Origin: CAYTTR01 sp964440805
GTDB lineage: Bacteria; Acidobacteriota; Aminicenantia; Aminicenantales; Aminicenantaceae
Assembly (NCBI GenBank): GCA_964440805.1
Contig: CAYTTR010000003.1
Span: forward strand, 55,485 to 119,484
Length of the DNA stretch: 64,000 bases
Direction: 5' to 3'
Shown: positions 48,672-56,737 of the stretch, piece after piece
How the letters are laid out: each line of letters starts with the position of its first letter
Numbering within the stretch: the stretch's first letter is position 1
Translations under genes and position numbers: made by a program
The notes under the pieces: generated by a model
Told to the model about the DNA's origin: nothing
Database searches by the model: none
The model's input: only the letters and a program-made list of their open reading frames with translations

Positions 48672-49052
48672 ATGATAGATGAAGATAAAAACCTTTTCCC
48701 GGATGCAATAAAGGAAAATAATAGTAGTCCATCTTCCCCTTCTTCCATAATTGGACCTGGTTTTATTATAGAAGGGATATTTAAAGGAAACAGCAATCTG
48801 GCCGTGTTCGGGCTAATCCACGGTGATATTCATCTGGGAGAAAATAATATTTCAGTAGAGAAAGAAGGTAAGGTTAAAGGCGACATCCGGGCTCGTCATA
48901 TTCTTATTAAGGGACTCGTTAAGGGAAATCTCTTTGCCACAGGAAAGGTCATTATCGAATCCGGTGCTACTTTAACTGGAAACATCACTGCCCTAAGTGT
49001 CTCTATCCGGGAAGATGCCCAATTCAAAGGTCGGGTTAAAATGGCTCCATAG
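48672..49052 (+). CDS. bactofilin (polymer-forming cytoskeletal protein)
   Basis: 126 aa. A ~28-residue flexible N-terminus is followed by the bactofilin beta-helix: IEGIFKGNSNLAVFGLIHGDI, VKGDIRARHILIKGLVKGNLFATGKVIIESGATLTGNITALSVSIREDAQFKG (in parts), with repeating G-x(2)-G-[DN]-I turns. Bactofilins self-assemble without nucleotide and scaffold envelope and cell-wall enzymes at the membrane. Monocistronic by context. Confidence 0.92.
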   Translation: MIDEDKNLFPDAIKENNSSPSSPSSIIGPGFIIEGIFKGNSNLAVFGLIHGDIHLGENNISVEKEGKVKGDIRARHILIKGLVKGNLFATGKVIIESGATLTGNITALSVSIREDAQFKGRVKMAP

Positions 49053-49106
49053 ACAGAGCCTCTCCTTTTTTCTTTTCCAGTCTTTATTTAGGCAGTTATC
49101 TTCTTA

Positions 49107-49859
49107 TTATTTGTTATGCCGGTAATAATTTTGGGGAGTCTGGCTTACAATATAGCTCACTGCTTCCTGAATACAAACCCTTATGGCCTGCTCTACCGGT
49201 GTCTTGGAAAAACCGCCCAGAGCAACAGGCAGGCTTCCGCCAATAGTAGTGGCACCTCCCACTCCAAAGCTGGAAGCTTTGCCTTCAACAGAAGTAGCAG
49301 CCACAATCTGCGATGTCTTGGCATCAATGATTCGGATATCGATGGCTACATGCCCTTGTTTTACTCCTCCTCCTACAGTAACCCCGAGAACCCTGGTTCC
49401 TCCACCTACTCCTTTGGTACTTCCTTCAAATTCGGTCACAGCAGCAGTAATAATTAGGTCAGCGCCATAGATTTCTCCGATAGGGGCTTCGGTTCCTTCT
49501 TTTATCCTTCCTGTCGCTCCTAAATCCTGTTCCTTAAGAACTTCATCCAATTGTTCCCTTTCCAGAACAATGTACCGGTTTGTGTTAAACAAAGCTGTAG
49601 TCAGCATATCTCTCATCCCTTCTCCGATCTGCCTCCATTCAACGCCAAACATACCCAGCCAACCACCGCTCCCGCCTCCTTTGGCTGTCTTATCGGTAAA
49701 CTCACCTACAGCCAGCCTGACTTTGGGTCCATCATACCTTTCAGCCTGCGCTTGAGCAATGGACGGCCCTCCAGTTGACGTAACTGTAGCTTTAGGAGCA
49801 CAGGAAACAATCCAGATTAAAATTGCCAGGATGGATATCCCCGTAATTATCTTTCTCAT
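49107..49859 (-). CDS. CsgG/HfaB-family outer-membrane lipoprotein
   Basis: 250 aa from the ATG at 49859, with AAAGGAG 5 nt upstream; a frame start at 49964 is upstream of this site. The signal peptide ends in a lipobox (IWIVSC, Cys about 20). RLAVGEFTDKTAKGG, MRDMLTTALFNTNRYIVLEREQLDEVLKEQDLG (in parts), GADLIITAAVTEFEG and DIRIIDAKTSQIVAATSVEG are CsgG-type. Members form secretion pores for curli-like fibres or are related periplasmic lipoproteins; no curli subunit genes are present, so the export role is unproven. Confidence 0.88.
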   Translation of the reverse strand: MRKIITGISILAILIWIVSCAPKATVTSTGGPSIAQAQAERYDGPKVRLAVGEFTDKTAKGGGSGGWLGMFGVEWRQIGEGMRDMLTTALFNTNRYIVLEREQLDEVLKEQDLGATGRIKEGTEAPIGEIYGADLIITAAVTEFEGSTKGVGGGTRVLGVTVGGGVKQGHVAIDIRIIDAKTSQIVAATSVEGKASSFGVGGATTIGGSLPVALGGFSKTPVEQAIRVCIQEAVSYIVSQTPQNYYRHNK

Positions 49860-50094
49860 GGTTTCTCCTTTTGTTATAGTGGTTTTAATTATTTTCCTGT
49901 TTATTTTAAAAAAAGTCAAATTTTGCCTAACAAGAAATTTCCCAAAACTTATAAGCTGGGGCAAGACCGGGAAGACATGGTATATCTCTGTCCTCCAGTT
50001 TGATTAACTCTTTAATTTCCTTTAAAAAAATAGCCGGGTTAGATCGGATTTAAAATTTGGAGGAACTCCTGTTACCTAACCGGAACTTTTTTCA

Positions 50095-50103
50095 TGCTAT
50101 AAT
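50095..50103 (+). promoter_or_regulatory. extended -10 promoter of uvrBC
   Basis: TGCTATAAT (50095-50103) is a TGn-extended -10 box; the -35 region is weak. The uvrB ATG follows 18 nt later with a poor ribosome site. Confidence 0.55.
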
Positions 50104-50121
50104 TACTATTAATAAGAAAAA

Positions 50122-52116
50122 ATGCAGCGGTTTAAACTAATTTCAGAATTCAAGCCCAAAGGCGATCAGGCTCAAGCTATCCCGGCTCTTGCCGAAGGCC
50201 TAAAGAAAAAAATCAAACACCAAGTCCTAATGGGAGTCACCGGCTCAGGGAAAACTTACACTATGGCCAATGTAATAGCCAGAGCCAATCGGCCGGTTCT
50301 GGTCATATCCCATAACAAAACACTGGCTGCTCAGCTTTATCAGGAATTCAGAAAATTTTTCCCTGAAAATTCAGTAGAATATTTTGTCAGCTATTATGAC
50401 TACTACCAGCCGGAAGCCTATATTCCTGCTTCCAATACCTATATAGCCAAGGAAGCTACCATTAACCAGGAAATAGACAGATTACGTCTCAGAGCGACTA
50501 ATTCTCTTTTCCGGAGAAGAGATGTTATCATAGTGGCTTCGGTTTCCTGTATTTATGGAATAGGAGATCCAGATACTTACGCCTCAATGTGTTTTGCCCT
50601 TAAAAAGAAACAATCCTTAACCAGAAAAAAACTCCTTGCCAAATTAATAGAACTTCAATACCAGCGCCAGGAAAAAGAGTTTGAAAGAGGAACTTTCCGG
50701 GTTAGAGGTGATATCATTGATATATTTCCTTCTTACGAGGAAAACGCTTACCGGCTGGAACTCGACGACAACCGCCTTAATCGCATCAATATCTTTGATC
50801 CTCTTCTGGGAAATACACTCCAGGAAACAGAGACAGTGGTAATCTATCCCAGGACGTTTTTTTCCACTCCAAGAAGTATTCTCGAGGAAACAATCGATAA
50901 AATTGAAAAGGAGCTTGAGCAAAGAGTAGCTGAGCTCAAAAAGCAAGGAAAAATTATGGAGGCTGCCCGCCTTGAAGAGAAAACTCTTTTTGACCTGGAA
51001 ATGCTGCGGGAATTCGGATGGTGCCCTGGAATCGAAAATTATTCTCTCTATCTCAGCCGGAGAAAACCGGGACAACCTCCCTATACCCTTCTCGATTACT
51101 TTCCTGGAGACTATTTAACCATAATCGATGAATCCCACGTGACCATTCCCCAACTTACAGGGATGTTCCAGGGGGACCGCTCCAGGAAATTAACTTTAGT
51201 GGAACACGGCTTCAGGCTCCCTTCTGCCTTAGATAACCGTCCTCTCAATTTCGAAGAGTTCGAAAAAAGAGTTAACCAGGTAGTTTATGTCTCGGCCACA
51301 CCAGGTCCCTATGAGCTTGAAAAAATACAAAACAGAGTCGTCGAACAGATCATCCGTCCCACCGGTCTCATAGATCCAGAATTGGAAGTGCGGCCGGTAA
51401 AAGATCAGGTGGATGATTTAAAATCTGAAATTTTACTCCGGGCAAGGAAAAAAGAAAGGACCCTGGTCACTACTCTGACCAAGAAAATGGCCGAAGACCT
51501 CACCAGGTACTATCACGAGTTGGGGCTTCAAGTGAGATATCTCCACTCCGAAATAGACACTTTAAAGAGGATAAAAATATTAAGGGATCTCCGCAAAGGT
51601 GTTTTTGACGCCCTCATTGGTATCAACCTTCTCCGGGAAGGACTGGATCTTCCTGAAGTTTCTTTGGTAGCCATTCTTGATGCTGACAAGGAAGGCTTCC
51701 TTCGTTCTTCCCGTTCACTGATTCAGACATTCGGAAGGGCTGCCCGCAACACTCATGGAAAAGCTATTATGTATGCTGACACCTTGACAGATTCAATGAA
51801 AAAAGCTATTGAAGAAACAAACCGGAGGCGTCAAATCCAGATTGAATATAACAGACGGCATGGCATAACTCCCCGCTCTATAAGCAAAAGAATTGATGAG
51901 CTTCTCTCCAGCGTTTACGAAAGAGACTACCTAAACATTTCCAGGATCGAAGAAGAAAAAGACATCTACCTATCTCCTCAGAAAAGGAAAGAACGGATGG
52001 CTTCCCTGGAAAAAGAAATGCAGAAAGCAGCCAGAGATCTGGAGTTCGAACGGGCAGCCCGCTTAAGAGATGAACTGCGGAAGCTCAAAAAAAAGGAGCT
52101 TGAACTTGCCTGGTAG
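50122..52116 (+). CDS. uvrB: excinuclease ABC subunit B
   Basis: 664 aa. Walker A GVTGSGKTYTMANVIA, the damage-verifying beta-hairpin region EYFVSYYDYYQPEAYIP, DESHVTIPQL, helicase motifs RPTGLIDPE and LLREGLDLPEVSLV, and a C-terminal UVR domain (LEKEMQKAARDLEFERAARLRDEL, in parts) that contacts UvrC. Nucleotide excision repair damage verifier. It overlaps uvrC. Confidence 0.98.
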   Translation: MQRFKLISEFKPKGDQAQAIPALAEGLKKKIKHQVLMGVTGSGKTYTMANVIARANRPVLVISHNKTLAAQLYQEFRKFFPENSVEYFVSYYDYYQPEAYIPASNTYIAKEATINQEIDRLRLRATNSLFRRRDVIIVASVSCIYGIGDPDTYASMCFALKKKQSLTRKKLLAKLIELQYQRQEKEFERGTFRVRGDIIDIFPSYEENAYRLELDDNRLNRINIFDPLLGNTLQETETVVIYPRTFFSTPRSILEETIDKIEKELEQRVAELKKQGKIMEAARLEEKTLFDLEMLREFGWCPGIENYSLYLSRRKPGQPPYTLLDYFPGDYLTIIDESHVTIPQLTGMFQGDRSRKLTLVEHGFRLPSALDNRPLNFEEFEKRVNQVVYVSATPGPYELEKIQNRVVEQIIRPTGLIDPELEVRPVKDQVDDLKSEILLRARKKERTLVTTLTKKMAEDLTRYYHELGLQVRYLHSEIDTLKRIKILRDLRKGVFDALIGINLLREGLDLPEVSLVAILDADKEGFLRSSRSLIQTFGRAARNTHGKAIMYADTLTDSMKKAIEETNRRRQIQIEYNRRHGITPRSISKRIDELLSSVYERDYLNISRIEEEKDIYLSPQKRKERMASLEKEMQKAARDLEFERAARLRDELRKLKKKELELAW

Positions 52117-53932
52117 AAATATTAACCATCTCCTCGAACAAGCCCAAGCTTTGCCTAACCGGCCTGGCATTTATTTTTTTAAAGACCGAGAAGGACAGGT
52201 TTTGTACATCGGCAAAGCCCAATCCTTAAGAGAAAGGATAAAATCTTATTTCCTTCCTACTCCGGATACAAGACTCAAAACCATGCTCCAGGTGAGTCAA
52301 AAAATCGACTGCATCGTCACTGATTCGACCAAAGAAGCAGCTTTTCTGGAAAACAACTACATTCGCCAGCACCAGCCCCGCTTCAACCTGAGGTTGAAGG
52401 ATGACAAGAGTTTTCCTTTTCTTAAAATCACCATTCAGAATAAATTTCCCGGAATTGAACTCAGTCGACGTGTGGAACCAGATGGTGCAAGGTATTTCGG
52501 CCCTTTCCAACCAGCTCATTCGGCAAGAAAATCAATTGAGCTTATTACCCGTCATTTCAAATTGCGGACATGCTCCGGAGAACTGCCGCGAAACAGAAAA
52601 CGTCCTTGTCTTGAATATGACATGGAATTATGTTCAGGTCCTTGTGCCAACCTCATTTCCAGTGAATCTTACCAGGAAAATACACGAAACGCCATTCTTT
52701 TCCTGGAGGGAAAGACAGATTTGCTGCTCCCTCTACTGCAAAAGAAGATGGAAGATGCTTCCCGCCGTTTGGAGTTCGAACAGGCTGCTCATTGGCGTGA
52801 TTTAATTCAGACCGTAAAATCCATCAAGGAGAAACCAAAAACTATCCTCGCCCATAAGACTGACTGCGATATTCTGGGAATACATTCTGCCGGAGATCAA
52901 TTCCTGCTCTATGCTTTCTGCATGCGTGGTGGCCGAATCATTCATTCTTCAAATTTAATCATGAATTTTGCTCCGGATTGCAGTAGAAAAAAAATTCTTT
53001 TTCAACTGGTTCGTTCATTTTACATGAATAGTGAAGAAATCCCCTCTGTTGTTTACCTTCCATATGAACCGGAAAAAAGAAATGAGTTATCTTCCTTTTT
53101 GGATAAAATAAAGGGACGACCGGTCAGGCTTCATGTTCCTTTTCGGGGAAAATTCAAAGAGCTTGTTCAACTGGCCGGAAAAAATGCTGAACTCGAGCTC
53201 AATAGGCTATTTTATCAAGAAGATTCTCTATCCGAACTTAAAAATCTATTATCTCTTGCCAGACTTCCCAATCATATTGAAGGCTTTGATATTTCCAATA
53301 CAGGAGGGGATGAATCTGTCGGTTCCCTGGTCGTTTTCAAAGATGGAAAACCATGTAAATCCGAATACCGGAAGTACAAAGTAAAAACAGTTCATGGGCC
53401 AAACGATGTAGCCTCTCTGGAAGAAATCATCTCCAGAAGATACTCCCGGCTTACGAGAGAAAAAGGAGAGCCCCCTGACTTAATACTAATTGATGGAGGG
53501 CTGGGACAGATGTTTTCAGCCAAAAAAGCACTTAACCGGCTCGGCCTTCAGGAAATTCCTGTAATCTCCTTGGCCAAAAAAAAAGAAACTGTATTTACTG
53601 AAAATAATATTGAAGGAATCAATTTACCCCATACTTCGCCAGCTCTCAAGCTTCTCCAGAAAATACGGGATGAAGCCCACCGCTTTGCCGTCTCATTTCA
53701 CAGGCTCCGTCGGGAAAAAAAGAGTTTCTCCTCGCAACTGGATAATGTTCCCGGAATCGGACCCAAGAGGAAATTCAGACTGCTCAAAGCTTTTGACAGT
53801 ATTGAAACCATGAAGGAGGCAGGGCCGGAAAAATTACAAAAGCTGGTCGGAAAAACCGCAGCCAATCATCTTTGCCAAAAATTGGGAATTCCACCGGCCA
53901 AGCATCAGGTGAACAGTGAACATCTTCAATAG
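52106..53932 (+). CDS. uvrC: excinuclease ABC subunit C
   Basis: 608 aa if it begins at the TTG at 52106, which has AAAAGGAG 7 nt upstream and overlaps the uvrB stop by 11 nt; an ATG at 52070 would add 12 residues with no ribosome site. N-terminal GIY-YIG nuclease (PGIYFFKDREGQVLYIGKA), central UVR motif, the RNase H-like second nuclease domain (EGFDISNTGGDESVGSLVVF, LILIDGGLGQ, AHRFAVSFHRLRR) and a C-terminal helix-hairpin-helix (NVPGIGPKRKFRLLKAF). It makes both incisions in nucleotide excision repair. Confidence 0.96.
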   Translation: MPGRNINHLLEQAQALPNRPGIYFFKDREGQVLYIGKAQSLRERIKSYFLPTPDTRLKTMLQVSQKIDCIVTDSTKEAAFLENNYIRQHQPRFNLRLKDDKSFPFLKITIQNKFPGIELSRRVEPDGARYFGPFQPAHSARKSIELITRHFKLRTCSGELPRNRKRPCLEYDMELCSGPCANLISSESYQENTRNAILFLEGKTDLLLPLLQKKMEDASRRLEFEQAAHWRDLIQTVKSIKEKPKTILAHKTDCDILGIHSAGDQFLLYAFCMRGGRIIHSSNLIMNFAPDCSRKKILFQLVRSFYMNSEEIPSVVYLPYEPEKRNELSSFLDKIKGRPVRLHVPFRGKFKELVQLAGKNAELELNRLFYQEDSLSELKNLLSLARLPNHIEGFDISNTGGDESVGSLVVFKDGKPCKSEYRKYKVKTVHGPNDVASLEEIISRRYSRLTREKGEPPDLILIDGGLGQMFSAKKALNRLGLQEIPVISLAKKKETVFTENNIEGINLPHTSPALKLLQKIRDEAHRFAVSFHRLRREKKSFSSQLDNVPGIGPKRKFRLLKAFDSIETMKEAGPEKLQKLVGKTAANHLCQKLGIPPAKHQVNSEHLQ

Positions 53933-53945
53933 GAGGAAGTTTTAA

Positions 53946-54320
53946 ATGATCGTGGGTATTGGAACAGATTTAATTGAAGTCGAGCGCATTGAAAGACTGG
54001 CTCAAAAACAACCTAAATTCCTCAAACGCATCTTCAGCCAAAATGAAATTGAATACAGCTTTGGTAAAAAAAATCCTTACTTCCATTTGGCAGCCAGGTT
54101 TGCTGCCAAAGAAGCTTTCTTTAAAGCTCTGGGAAGAAGGATAGGATGGAAAGAAATCAGGATATCAAACCTTCCCTCAGGCAAGCCTCAATTGAATTTA
54201 TCCTCAACAAAAGCTATGCCCTTTGACCGGATGCATGTTTCACTCACTCATCTGCAATCATATGCATCTGCTTTGGTTATATTAGAAAAAGACGAAAATC
54301 AGGATTCTAACCACCGATAA
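53946..54320 (+). CDS. acpS: holo-[acyl-carrier-protein] synthase
   Basis: 124 aa. VGIGTDLIEVERIERL with the metal Asp (about 8) and FAAKEAFFKALG with the Glu/Lys pair (about 57-61) define AcpS, which transfers 4'-phosphopantetheine from CoA to acyl carrier protein. AGGAGG precedes the ATG. It overlaps feoB tail-to-tail by 14 nt. Confidence 0.96.
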   Translation: MIVGIGTDLIEVERIERLAQKQPKFLKRIFSQNEIEYSFGKKNPYFHLAARFAAKEAFFKALGRRIGWKEIRISNLPSGKPQLNLSSTKAMPFDRMHVSLTHLQSYASALVILEKDENQDSNHR

Positions 54321-56247
54321 TCAGGCGAACTGCCAGGCTTATCAAAACAGCCACGCTTATATTGAGAGCCATGGACATGAGAGCTACCTTTCTTCCGATT
54401 TCTTTCCATAACATAGCTACAGTAGAAAGGCACGGGATAAACAAGCTGACAAAGACAGTGAAAACCACTATCTGTTGTTTAGTAATCAAAGACATCAAAT
54501 TTTGATACTCTACCCCCAGAGCCTGAAGCATCATTATTAATGATAGCTCTTTTCTGAGAAAGCCAAAAATAAGGGTCACTCCTAATTCCTGAGGAAGACC
54601 CAATGTTTTTTCCACCAGAGGAGAAAGCAACTGGTTTACAAGCTTATCCAGGTGGAAATACTGCAAAACGCCAAGAACCATACTTCCCAAAATCAGAATA
54701 GGCCAGGCGAAGTTGATAAAAGACCGGAGCTGAAAATAGGTTTTACGAAAAACATTTTTAAGGGAAGGAAATTTTAAGTCAGGTATTTCCAGGATAAGCC
54801 CGGGAGAAGTTTCTTTAAAAAATAAAGAAAGAATCTTGCCCAACATCGCCAGTAAAATAATATTGAAAAAGTAAAAGCCCAGAGCCCACCAGGGACCAAG
54901 GTAAAAGGCAACCAAAGCCAGAATGATAGTGGTACGGGCAGAACATGGTATGAATGGGATAAGAAGTGAAGTGAGAATTCTGTCTCTCCTTGACTCCAGA
55001 ATTCTGGTTGAAACAATAGCCGGAACATTGCAGCCGAACCCCAGAAGAAAGGGCGAAACCGATTTACCATGAAGACCTATATGGTGCATGAAGGTATCCA
55101 TCAAGAATCCTGCTCTGGCCAGGTATCCCATATCTTCCAGCAAAGACATCAGGAACAACAAGGGAATGAAATAAGGAAGAACAATAGCCACTCCTCCCCC
55201 TACACCCTGAAAAAAACCGTCAATTACATGGAAAACCACTCCTGATCCTAAATTATCTGCCAGCCAGAACCGGAGCCCCTCCAGGGGTTCAAGAAGAAAC
55301 TCTTCCAAGGGATTTCCAATTTTGAAAATAATAAAGAAAAAAGCTAAAAAAACCGACAACATAACCAGGTAGCCGAGAACAGGGTGCATAATCACATCAT
55401 CAAAGCGGTCTATAGCTCCCCTGGTTTTTCCTCTTCTTACCCGGCAGCAATCCTCAAATATTTTCAAGGCTAAATGATGTCTCTCGGCTGAAATCACTTC
55501 ATAAGCAGGAACATCATGAACCTGCTCTAGAGCATCCTTAATTCCATCCAGAGCTTTCTTCAGAGGCTGGTAAACCTCTTCCAGAACCTGGTGAAAAAAT
55601 TGACTGCCCATCTCGATCATTTTGATGGCTGTAAATCTTTTGTTGGCAACCACTGGAAAATTTTCCGGAAAAGATTTTGTAAGTTCCTGGATTTTTTTTT
55701 CTACGTTTAATGAACATTGAATTGGTTTAGCCTCCTGGCATTCTGCCAAACACTCCAAAGCTTTTTCCAAAAGATCCTTTACTCCTTTTCCCTGGGAAGC
55801 AACGGTAGGAATGACTGGAACTTTCAGCTTATCTTCCAGCCGGGCAATATCAATCTCCAGTCCTTTTCTCTCCGCCTGGTCCATCATATTCAAGGCAACT
55901 ATCAAAGGATATCTCATCTCTATGAGCTCAATGGTCAGTTCAAGACTTCTCCCCAGGATAGAAGCATCAACAACATTAATAATAATATCTGGTTTCTCGT
56001 AAAAAAGATGGGAAAGGGCAACTTTTTCAGCCTCATCCGAAGGATTCAGGGAGTAAATACCAGGGAGGTCAATAATATTGACCACGGTTCCAGCGATATT
56101 GACTTTACTGTGAGTATGCTTAACAGTTGTGCCTGGAAAATTGGATGTTTCTGCTTTCAACCCAGCCACTGCATTGAAAAGTGTACTTTTCCCACAGTTT
56201 GGCTGTCCGATAAAGACTATATCTGGATATTGTCTCTTATTTGACAA
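54307..56247 (-). CDS. feoB: ferrous iron transporter FeoB
   Basis: 646 aa. N-terminal G domain: GQPNCGKSTLFNAVAG, G2 PGTTVKHT, G3 DLPGIYSL, G4 NMMD. Then a helical GDI-like region, and the membrane part with two Gate motifs, including GFGCNVPAIVSTR and IPCSARTTIILALVAF plus FIPCLSTVAMLWKE. It imports Fe(II) across the inner membrane. TTG start, overlapping the feoA end by 11 nt, so translation is probably coupled. Confidence 0.96.
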   Translation of the reverse strand: MSNKRQYPDIVFIGQPNCGKSTLFNAVAGLKAETSNFPGTTVKHTHSKVNIAGTVVNIIDLPGIYSLNPSDEAEKVALSHLFYEKPDIIINVVDASILGRSLELTIELIEMRYPLIVALNMMDQAERKGLEIDIARLEDKLKVPVIPTVASQGKGVKDLLEKALECLAECQEAKPIQCSLNVEKKIQELTKSFPENFPVVANKRFTAIKMIEMGSQFFHQVLEEVYQPLKKALDGIKDALEQVHDVPAYEVISAERHHLALKIFEDCCRVRRGKTRGAIDRFDDVIMHPVLGYLVMLSVFLAFFFIIFKIGNPLEEFLLEPLEGLRFWLADNLGSGVVFHVIDGFFQGVGGGVAIVLPYFIPLLFLMSLLEDMGYLARAGFLMDTFMHHIGLHGKSVSPFLLGFGCNVPAIVSTRILESRRDRILTSLLIPFIPCSARTTIILALVAFYLGPWWALGFYFFNIILLAMLGKILSLFFKETSPGLILEIPDLKFPSLKNVFRKTYFQLRSFINFAWPILILGSMVLGVLQYFHLDKLVNQLLSPLVEKTLGLPQELGVTLIFGFLRKELSLIMMLQALGVEYQNLMSLITKQQIVVFTVFVSLFIPCLSTVAMLWKEIGRKVALMSMALNISVAVLISLAVRLIIGG

Positions 56248-56527
56248 TTATTTCGACCAAAATCTTTTGAGCGATTCCCCGGCCAAAGGCTAAGGAAGTG
56301 GAAGCAGTCAGATTACGGATAAGTAAAGGACCACCCAAAAGGCTTCGGGAATCCAGCATAACAACATCGCCTTTGTGAAATCCCATGGACAACAACCGGC
56401 GGCGAAGTCCGTGTCCTCCAGTAACTTCAATAATTTTCAATTCTTTATCAGGAGGAGCTTGAACCAGGCTTATAACTTTTGAATCTTTCAAATTTTTCAT
56501 TTTTATTCTCAAATCCGGATTGTTCAT
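56237..56527 (-). CDS. feoA: FeoA-domain protein
   Basis: 96 aa. SH3-like FeoA domain: LSMGFHKGDVVMLDSRSLLGGPLLIRNLTASTSLAFGRGIAQKILVE (in parts). It is a small cytoplasmic partner of FeoB. An internal Met10 is an alternative start. The 210-nt gap upstream to secA is AT-rich and I see no clear Fur box. Confidence 0.88.
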   Translation of the reverse strand: MNNPDLRIKMKNLKDSKVISLVQAPPDKELKIIEVTGGHGLRRRLLSMGFHKGDVVMLDSRSLLGGPLLIRNLTASTSLAFGRGIAQKILVEIIVK

Positions 56528-56701
56528 AAAAGTTTAATATCTTCAGCCTATTATGACTGATTTACTATCTGAAATATCTTTTTCAGAATTGTCTTTCCTG
56601 TCAAACAATCCAGACAATAAAAACTAACAACCGATGATATAGAAGAAAATAAAAAAAATCAACCTGCCGCCTTTTCCACTAAGAGCCTTCTTCCCCAATT
56701 A

Positions 56702-56730
56702 TTGACATCATAATGGTTTAAACATAGAAT
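56702..56730 (+). promoter_or_regulatory. promoter of secA, near-leaderless
   Basis: TTGACA (56702-56707), 17-nt spacer, TAGAAT (56725-56730), then 7 nt to the ATG at 56738. No ribosome site precedes this ATG. Confidence 0.75.
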
Positions 56731-56737
56731 GTGGTAA

